Positions 1 through 10,000 of a stretch of 64,000 nucleotides of DNA are shown one piece after another (positions within the stretch are counted from its first letter, which is position 1; the number at the start of each line of letters is the position of its first letter). This stretch comes from Karalla daura (taxonomy: Eukaryota; Chordata; Actinopteri; Chaetodontiformes; Leiognathidae). Where the stretch lies: the NCBI GenBank assembly GCA_029224185.1, contig CM055196.1:3580193-3644192 (forward strand), written 5' to 3'. Under the pieces are notes generated by a model. The model searched no databases, had not been told where the DNA came from, and saw nothing but the letters and a program-made list of their open reading frames with translations. The position numbers and the translations under genes are program-made.

Positions 1-1190
1 TCAAAAGCGCCACGTATTTCGGTCCATCTGACCATTCGTTTAGGAAGTATTTTTAGACACTTTGAAAAGCTGGAACGAGAAGAAAGACCAGAATGCTCTT
101 TTGGCTCCGAGAGAGAGACGCTGGGGATCCATCTCACTCACGGGCCAAGACATGCGCGCACGCATGTACACACGCGCACACACGCGCACACACCTACACA
201 CCCGTGACTGCTAGACCGTCCCAGCTGGCCTCGGTGGTAGTAATCAGGGCGTTATGGCCGCACCTTCTGCGCGGAGCGGAGCCGTCTGTTGACAGACAGG
301 CTGACTTAATTTGGGCGATCATAGTATCCTCCGGGCCCAGCGGGGCTCTCTGGACCGCCGTGGACTCTCCGAGCTGCTTCATGACAGGCGTGAGAGCAAC
401 TGCTAGAGCGGAGCTAGAGTGACGCTCGCTATGGAGGTCGAGAATTGTTAACGGAGACACTAAGTGTGAGCGGGTGAGTGCGTCCCCCCACCCGCGCATG
501 AGTTTGCGCGTGCCGGAATTCGTTCGGGAAGGCGAGTGAGTGAAGGCCCACGATCGTGAGGCAGCGGCTTGGTTTCCTGTGTTCTGGCTCAAAGAAAACA
601 AAAAAGTCATTATAACAAAGTCCTGATACCCAACACCTGTTTCATGGGGTCAAAATAGGTCCTCCTGACGCTGTTTATGTTATACGTGCCATCTGCAGCG
701 TTACCAGACGGTTTGACCGAAGACAGTGACAAAGACAACAAAGACGATAACGGTGACGAAAACAGCAACAACAGCAGAATCTACAAAATCCACAACAAAG
801 AAAAAGACATCACAGCCCAGAGAGGGACATAGACAACAACATCTGCGGCAACGATGGCAGTGGAAACAACAGCGGAGACAGTGACAACAATGACGGGCAG
901 TGACAAAAACAGCCACGTCATCATCATCATCATCATGTGGTTGCCACATAAGCTTGAAGGGGTGTAAAAGGGCTGTAAAATAAGCTCTGAGACAGCCATG
1001 GAACAAGCATTCCATAGCTTCTATGTTAACGCCAGGAAGCAAGGTTCAAGCGTTCTAGGTCGAAAGCCCATCAACCGTGCATGGATAGATGTAAATGTGA
1101 CACCGTTGATGGCGGGTTATTGACACTTCCCCGCCTGCCACAGTCCTCAGGCTTCTCGTTTCCTTCCTCTCCTTCCCCCCTCCCCCCCAG
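1..1190. other. prmt8 upstream part, presumed intron 1
   Basis: No exon is recognisable here. The stretch ends in a strong pyrimidine tract and AG (1189-1190), so it is read as the 3' end of prmt8 intron 1. I looked for the expected first exon (short basic start with a myristoylated glycine and a run of basic residues, as in PRMT8) and did not find it. Short tracts only: an ACAC/GCGC run near 160-205 and a CAT run near 919-936. ORFs here have no domain and overlap on both strands. Confidence 0.6.
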
Positions 1191-1430
1191 CAACCGCAGT
1201 CGCAGCCGATCCGCATCATCCCGTCGCAGTCGGCGCAGCCCACCTCCTTGCCCAAGCCGGTGCCTTCCGTCCAACGTGCTGCTCGGCCCCCCCTGCCGCC
1301 GCACACGCCCCACGCCGCCGGCCTGCCCAGCTGCCCCGGCAGGGGCAAGATGGCCAAGTTCCTCAGCCCGGAGGAGATGACCTCCAGGGACTACTACTTT
1401 GACTCTTATGCACATTTCGGCATACACGAG
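1191..1430 (+). CDS. prmt8: prmt8 exon 2
   Basis: 80 codons, phase 0 at both ends. The acceptor is a C-rich tract ending in CAG (1190) and the donor is GAG|GTACGC. It encodes a Gln/Ser/Pro-rich lead with PPLPP, then CPGRGKM and the conserved methyltransferase start MTSRDYYFDSYAHFGIHE. In mammalian PRMT8 the corresponding proline-rich region binds SH3 domains (family knowledge). Confidence 0.93.
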
Positions 1431-4400
1431 GTACGCCTTTCTGTTTGCTTACGCCGCGTCCGTTCGACACATGAGTCAAAGTGAGGGAAGCTCTGCAAAT
1501 TCCATCTCAGCTGGTCCCTCGCCCGCAGCTTCATTCAGACCTCAGCTAATGATCGTGACTAACAGCTAAAACCGCACACTTTGGGAAATACAAACTAGCT
1601 CATGGCTGCCGAAGCGGTGCATCGCAAGTGTCATAATGCCAGGCTGTCAGACACACTGGTAAAGTCAGGGTCAACAGCACAACTAAATGACGATCAGAGC
1701 TTTGACTGTCCCATATGAGGGCCGGCAGTGTGCAGTCTGCGGAACAGCCTGGCAGAGTAACGGTGGCATAACAGATCCAGGCGGCAATTGTTCATTTGGT
1801 GTCGAATCGCGCACAACCATCCATTCAGATCGAGATAGAATAAAGAGAATCGACATAGAGCCCACCCTCGACACACTGCAGTGTACTGCCATGCTCCCAT
1901 ATGGACACACAGAGACTTAAAGGAGCGGAGTCCTCTTCCTCAAACGACCACTGAAAGAAATAAAGAGGTCGTAGAGCGCACGACTTGGCCATTGTTTCCT
2001 GCTACAGCGCATTAGTGATCAGCTCATCCTCCTGCCCTGCACTGCCCCAATGGTCCGGTAACCACCGAATACTGAACGCCACAGACGGTCAGAAACACAG
2101 GTCAGGTCAGGGTCACAGTCAGCCAATCCCAGCAAAGGACAGGACAGGATGTGGAACCCAGCCTGGCGGGGACGGAGATGCCCTCCTTGGCTCCAGTGTG
2201 GAGAACGGTGGACAGGACAGGAGCAATTTTGACTGGCCAATATGATTCGGTGTTAATAACTCGGCCGTTCATGACATTTTCGTAGCTTTCTGTCACAAGC
2301 AGCTGCATCATAAATGACAGAGATGGGCTCCGTACAGCGACAGCATGTTCTTAGTGTGACCCGTGAAATGGCTTTTTTTTTTTCTAAATACACATTTTTG
2401 GAATGTAGGTCGGGTGTATTTCTGTCGTTCTCTGAAAGGTCACACACACACACACACACACACACACGCGAATGTGAGTCAGAAATGAGATGCAGACACC
2501 GTGAGCCCGCGGGCCCGTGGGAAATCTGTGGGTGCGAATTTGCAGAGCGGACACGATTAAAAAAAGACGAAAAGAAAAGAAAAGTGCCAGCCGTCTGCCT
2601 GATGCTGTCCGTCGTATTGCCGAAACCAGGAGATGCTGAAGGACGAGGTGAGGACGCTCACCTACAGGAACTCCATGTACCACAACAAGCACGTCTTCAA
2701 GGACAAGGTCGTGCTCGACGTGGGCAGCGGCACGGGGATCCTGTCCATGTTCGCCGCCAAGGCGGGGGCCAAGCACGTCTACGGGGTAAGGAGTGCGGTA
2801 ATTCCCGAGTCAGGCCGCGTTTGATGCGTGCAACGCCACAGGTTTGGGACGAGCGGGTGAGCGCATTTCCGTTAGGTGACTCCAGACACGCTCCTCCAGG
2901 GGAGCGCTGATAGAGACCGGGCGTGTTGAGAGCCCGAGACGCCAGGTTGGCATCACGTCTCGATGCGACTTTATAGGCCTTTCCTTGTTTCGCCCTTCTT
3001 CCCTCTTGTGCCGCTTGGCCGGTCTCCCTATCCGTTGCTCCAGCTGCGTTTAGATGGGCTCCGACTTGGACGCTATGAGGCCGAACTCTGCGCCAAAGGG
3101 CGCCTTTAACACACGCCCGGAGCTCAGGAGAGCTCAAAATAAAAGGTGGTCCTGGGGGAGTGGAAACACCGGACCGTTCTGTCGAAACAGAAGCACTAGA
3201 ACCTCCGTCCTGAATCCATTTAAAGGCTCTTTATCGGCCATGCAATCTCAAAATCCATATATTCATATGTGAATATGATATAAATATGTGAAATCTGTTT
3301 TAAACTACCACAACTATTATCATTTGTGATGCCTTCAAAATCAGCCTCAATATTAGCGCTCAACAGCGTGGGATTCATCCCCCCAGTGGTAACGCGTTGT
3401 GCGTTCAGGGCTCTGAGAGCCGCGTAGGAAGAAAGGAGCAGTCGCAGGCAGGTGTTGAGAGGCAGGCAGTTGAGTAAAAAAAGGTCACAGGATTTTCTTT
3501 TTTCCCCTCCGGAGGGCACAGAAGACAGGGCGGCAGGGTGGAGCTGGTGTGAACGCTTCTGGAGAGGTTACAGGCCGTGGCGGAGGGACCGCTCAAACCC
3601 TGCGCTTCATGAGAACGACAGAGACGGGGAGAGATTTACTGCGTGCGCGCCTCGTTCTGTTCGCCTTCCTCACATAGCAAGGACATTGCGTTCAAGCTAA
3701 GCTTTTCTCACCGCTCCACCTCCCCCTCTGCGTCGTCGGGAGCGGCTGTGCGCGAGTTCGAGAGCATCCGTTGCATTGCATAGGCGCAGCGCGTTCTCCA
3801 GCAGGGAGCCGTCCCTCTGTCCTCTCAAGATCGCTCCCACTAGTAATCCGTGCGTGCGTGTCGGGTGACGGGTCATGACCGAAAGAACAAGATGGCGGAC
3901 GCAAGCGGCCGAGATGGAGTCTCACCTGGAGATGGCGTGCGAAGCTCAGTCATCCGGGAGAGACCAGGAGTGAGGCTGCCGCTCCCGGCTGTGTCGGCAC
4001 CTGTTGAGGATGTCACCAGAAACCCAGTGTTTTGCCCACATTCCACGAAGTGATCACTTTCAGAGGGCCTCAGAGAACGCGGACATAAAACAACATCATT
4101 ACGCTTACGATAGATGCAGTGGGCTCATCTCCAGGCTACCGCGTAACTCCAGTGGCTCGCCTACGACCCCGGGGCGTCGTAGGCGAAAGCTGCGCGTGCC
4201 GTCTTGCGCGCAGTGCCTCCGTGGGACCGCTGACTTGATCTGTGTTCATTCACACCTTTTTTTTTCTACTATTCAGAGCAGCCGGGATTCATTTGCAGCC
4301 CCGCTCGACGCAGGAGATGTGTCGAGGGACAGAGGAAAGGGGGACGAAGGGGGAAGAGAGAGAGGGGACGCGAAACGGGGGCCACGGAGCGGGAAATGTG

Positions 4401-7025
4401 ACAGGCGCGCAAGGCGAGGGGTGGGACGAAGGGGAGGAAAAAGGACGATTCAGGAGAACTCGGGACGTCGGAGGAGCGGTGAAACGGGGAGCCGAAGGTG
4501 CTCTCGGGGAGCTGGACGGCTGGCCGCAGCCGAGCGGCGACCGATCTTGGCCTTAATTACCCGGAGTGGAACGCTCTGGCAGAGTTTCAGGGTCCGCTAC
4601 GGAAGGAAGTCACCTTGTAATTATAACCCCCCCCCGCCCCTTTTTTCCCTCTTAATCGCGTGCTATTTTCAGCTTCGACGCCTCCTTGCCACGCTGAATT
4701 GACCCCAGCGCGAGTGATAGCCCGTTTCTGCACGTGAACAGGATGTCTTCACGCCTCTCCCCTCTTGTCCTCCAAAAAGTTTCCTACTGAGAGTCATTAT
4801 GGAGTCATTAGTCGTTATTGATAATCTTTTAAGAAAAGAAGAAAGAAAATACTTTGGGTGGCAGATCCTGGGTGCCCTGCACTCTGGGTACATTTCAGGG
4901 GAATACATTTGACTTGTTGCTTACAAACTTGCACTTGTACCTACTACAAACTTGTCGCTTACAGATACAGATACGATTTTTGTGGCGCTCTTTTGAAGGT
5001 GCAACTCTCTGAAATCTGAGCAGATCTGTGTCATAGCTTTCACAGTTAAGTATCACTGTGTAATCTCAATTTCTGATCAGTCTGTGTCCTGATGGCGAGA
5101 ACTTTTAAAAGAGACCACTTGAACTGTCCTTTCGGGAAACACCGGCCCCTTTTGCTGTCAGCTCACCCTTGCTCCTCCCTCCCTCCCGCCAGATCGAATG
5201 CTCCAGTATATCAGAGTACTCCGAGAGGATCATCAAGTCCAACCACCTGGACAGCGGTAAGAGCCCCGGCTGTTCCTCTCTCCTTTGCGATGACTCGCGG
5301 TGAGGGAGGGAGGGAGGGAGGGAGGGAGGGAGGAAGGGAGGAAGGGAGGAAGGAAGCGAGGGAGGAAGGGAGGGAGGGAGGGAGGGAGGGAGGCTGGCGC
5401 CGCTGTTCATCATTCTGAATGATTCATCGGAGGGGATGGACTAATCCCGAGCCTCTGTTTATCATTCCATACCGCGCCGGCGCCGGCTCATTTGTATTCA
5501 TTAGCGCAGCACATGCCGCCAACTCATCTCACTTCAAAGCGCGCGGTCCCGCCTATAGAGAGCGCATTCAGCCGTCGCCCGTACGCTTTCTGGCAGGGCC
5601 GCCGCTTGTTTACAGCCGCGTTTTGAGCCTCAATTTACCTTAAGTGAGCGGCCCCTGCACAAATTCACCTCTTTTTTTGCACACAGGCCTAAGGATGTGG
5701 TCCTGATGTGCGGTCCGACCTCAAGCGGCGGTTTCACAACATCGACGCTCATTTTTCAACCTCAGAGGCCGCCACTTTGTCTTAAGATAATACCCCCCCC
5801 CCCATAACTTTGAAAACAAATTCACTGACTGTGCACCTCGCAGACGGGAGCTCCATAAAGCACCCCCGTCAGCTCTTTTCCGATATACACACATATATAT
5901 GGATATCAAGCGTGCGACCGATAATCGTGCAGAGGGCCGGGAGGAAGCATAACAAGGTCTATGCGTCATTCAAGCTGTGTGTCACGTGTAAAGGCCGGTG
6001 TATGTGTGTGTGTGGCAGTGATCACCATCTTCAAGGGCAAGGTGGAGGAGGTGGAGCTTCCGGTGGACGAGGTGGACATCATCATATCGGAGTGGATGGG
6101 CTACTGCCTCTTCTACGAGTCCATGCTCACCACCGTCATCTTTGCCCGGGACAAGTGGCTGGTAAAGCGTGTGATCGACAAGGCGCCCCCATGACAAGAG
6201 GGTGTGACGGGTGGTAACACAGAATGAGGAAACGATGTCAATTTGCCCCTCATAATAATGTCTAATTAGTAAAACAATCCGAGAAAAGGGCCGTTTGTTT
6301 CCTTTGGCGGCTGCCCAAATCATCTAACACGGTCATGTTTTGAATGCAGAACATTTTAATTAACTGTTCTTTCATTCTCGGGAATGTGGTTATTTGTCAC
6401 ACGTCCTTATTCAGCGCCCACCGCATACAGGTTACTGTCAAGGCACGCAGGCCCTTTGATCAACACTTTTGACTAATTAGGGGGGGAGACTAATACTGTA
6501 CCGTCCGCATGTGCCAAATGGTCCAAGGACACTTTTCAATTTGCTTCCAGTCCGCTGAGGGTTTTTACGCGGCCGTAAAACGAAAGCCTTGGGAGGCGGG
6601 CAGCGCGGAGCGGAAAAACACAAAGAGCGTGTTATCATTTATGGTTTACAAGCCTCTGTGATGGACTAGGGCTTCGTTATTTAGACCTGACCGAGGAGTG
6701 AAATGTTGCCCGCACCACCACCAGGATTGATTGCTGATTTCCTCGCCTCTTTTCTGTCAAACAGAAACCCGGCGGATTAATGTTTCCTGACCGTGCCTCT
6801 CTGTACGTGGTGGCCATAGAGGACAGACAGTACAAGGACTTCAAAATCCACTGTGAGTTCACCCACTCGATGCGCATGCTTTTTTGGGTTGTTTTTATAA
6901 ACCTGGGCCAGGACTATTAAAACGCAATGTGTTTGTGTGGCTATAAATGAACCCGCGCCCCCCTCCGCGTGCTCATAGCCGCGCTCTGGCTCTGTAAACG
7001 GTCCTGAACTTTTCCATCGGGGGGA

Positions 7026-7056
<31 letters not shown>

Positions 7057-10000
7057 GATAATTGATGTTAGGAGTCAACAAGCTTCTCCGTGTCCGTATC
7101 AACCGGAGCTGCCAGCAGGACTCTGTGGCGGAGTCAGCGTGGGGACAGGGACGAATCCAGTCGACGTGCGGTCAAAACAATAGCAAGCGGGCCTTCTGCT
7201 CGCACTCCCTCACGCCTCTTATACAACCTTGCTGTGTCAGATAACATCCCGGGTCATATCACCCAGGTATTCCAAGGCCAGGGATCGGTTCGCCAGTTTC
7301 CTGTGACGGGTGTGTGAGATGAGCGCGCTTCTTGACCGCAAGCTGCTTCCGGTAGCTGACACGACCCGAGGCGACCTCTAAAGCGAGCTGCACCGGGCTG
7401 TGGGAAGGAGCATCCTCTGGTCATTAGTCCGGCTCTTAGGCGCTCACTCTCTTTAAGTGGGCAGCGAGAAACGCGGACGCGGTAGATTGGGAGGCCCTCG
7501 AGGGGTTCGGGACCTGTTCATTATCGACAGGCTTCCTGACTCACTCGGGCAGCTCTCTCTCCTTTTCGGGGTCACGGCGGTGATGTTTGCTCACATCCTC
7601 TCTAGAAGGGGGCCACCCCCCCCCCGACATGAATAATGTATGGCAGGATTCTGCTTACAGAGTGGGATATCTGAGGCAGGAGGGGAGGGCGCCTTCCAGG
7701 AGGCTTATTCTTGCTTATTCATCCATCAAAGTGAAAACTGAAGGGAGAAGCTCAAAGTGTGGCCGCATAATGAATCGACATAATGGATGTTGTCATTATG
7801 TGCAATACGCATAGCAAAAAGGCTGTCCGAACCGGCCATGAATGCTACGTTATCATGCTCTATGCATCCCTGCTCTGCATGTCAATGTGTCTGGCCAATC
7901 AGATGGTGGTATGTTCACCAGGGTGGGAGAACGTGTACGGCTTTGACATGACCTGCATCCGTAACGTGGCCATGAAGGAGCCGCTGGTGGACATCGTCGA
8001 CCCCAAACAAGTGGTGACCAACTCGTGCCTCATTAGGTCAGTGTTCTTGGGATTACAGCCCCCCGTTTACTGTAATGTCGGAAGTTTCCGTGCATAAAGA
8101 TAGCTTCCCAGAGCTTTCTGGCTAATCCCTAGAGCCGGGCTCTCCAACACGCAGACCGTGGTCTAGACACTGTCCCATCCAGACCCAGTGCTGTACCGAC
8201 ATATCGGGCTCCATTCAATTTGGCACAGTTTATGATAAGCCTGTTGACTTAGAAAATGCACACACACACACACACACACAAACACACAGGTATCTTCATT
8301 CTGACACGGACCTTTACTTGGCAACGTTTTCTCAATCCAGACCTCTTTGAGCTGGAATCGAGCGGATCGGGGCGTCCAATAGGCTGACCTTTCCTCAGCT
8401 CTTTCCAACGATGGCCCCGCTGCCTCTTCGATCCGATCCCGTTCCCTCCTCATTGAAACGTCCGTACAACCGAATAACTGCGCTAAAACGGTGGATTGGC
8501 GCCTGTCCGAGAGGCAAAGGTCGAGCGGGTGCGCGCGTTTTGAAACAAAGCGCGCGGTTTAACGGTCGTGTTCACGCTAAGTGCTGGGACTGATCGGTAA
8601 ACATGCTCTTTGACGTGCCTGTCGAGACGACCTTGGATACCTGGCTACCGTGGATCGGGGGGGGGCGGTGGGGGGGCTGGATCTCTTTCATCGGCCTTTT
8701 ACTCCAAGTGCAGTGGAACATAAAACCAGTTTCATGAAACACCTCAACGAGGCTGATTGGATTGCCGCTTATCTTCGGATCTTGTAAAAATAAATAAATA
8801 AATAAATAAATGGACGAATAAGGGGAGCCACATAACAATGACACCCCGCTGACAGGCTTTATTGCCTTTAAATGGATCACTGAACGTCCTCGTTAAAGCG
8901 GCCCCGCAGGGGGATGGCGCGCCCAGGATCCCGCAGACTTTGCTCGCCGTCCTCGACGCCGAAATACAACCCCACGGATCTGCTCAACGTTTATTAGCAG
9001 GGACAAAGAGACATCTGGGAGACGTGTTTATGAGGGTGTTCCTTTGCCCAAAGACAGCGTATAGGGTCTAGGGACGAGGTTGTCGCACCTCGGCCCGGGG
9101 TGTGGTTTCAGGTGGGCCGGGCCCTAACCCTAACCCTCTAATGCCTAGTTATCATAACTCACGTGAAGTCAGGATCTCGTAACGTCCCACAACTTAATAA
9201 TAAAAGGACTAAGAGAACTTCAGGCCACCGACACAAGTCAATGCAACACCCCTTGTTAGCGCGAATCATTATGTGTCGCTCCAGATAGCTGTTTCCACAT
9301 TTCAATCAGCTGCTATCTTCGCATGCACAGACGCACACTGAGTGAGTATCTTCTCATTTAAGTCTTGGCAGGAGAGCGGGTCTATTCTTAGCCGTGATTT
9401 CTCCCCTTGTGTGAGCACATCCGTTTTCCGCGTCGAAAAGCCCAGGGCCGTGTAAAGAAGCATGCTCTCGGCCCACATCGCTTGTTCCGCTCGTGATTGT
9501 GAAGACATTGGACGAGTCCGTTTCTTTGCTCCCGCAGGAGGTGGATATCTACACAGTGAAGCCAGAGGACCTCTCCTTCTCCTCGGCATTCTGCCTGCAG
9601 ATCCAGAGGAACGACTACATCCACGCGCTGGTCACCTACTTCCACATCGAGTTCACTAAGTGTCACAAGAAGACGGGTTTCTCCACAGGTACGTCCCCTA
9701 CGCTACAAAGCGCAGATGGGGGGCTGTGTCCCAGCAGTTTGATGCTTCAGATCCCCACAAATATGGGGAGTTTTTGATGAATATTCTTGCAATAGAGAGA
9801 GGAATGATTATGATATGAGCTGAAAATGTTGTTTCAACACTGAAACAACGATGATATGAGCCCGTTGGAGGGAGAGAAGAGACAGCAAGCTAAAGTGACA
9901 AGCCAGAGAATCATATTGTATATATTCAAAGTGACAAGTAAAATTGTTCCTTAAAATATGCAAGGTTCCTCTCAGAAATACATGGAAGGAAAAGGAGAGA

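Larger units (their letters stand above)
8037..9537 (+). other. prmt8 intron 7
   Basis: No exon supported. It holds a CA repeat (8259-8288), an AAAT repeat (8785-8811) and two telomere-like CCCTAA units (9122-9137). The branch and pyrimidine region before 9537 is ordinary. Confidence 0.6.

Noticed and set aside
5092..5418. ORFs with Glu-Gly-Arg or Leu-Pro-Ser repeats around the GGGA tract
   Set aside because: They arise from the tetranucleotide repeat; only the 64-nt prmt8 exon inside is coding.
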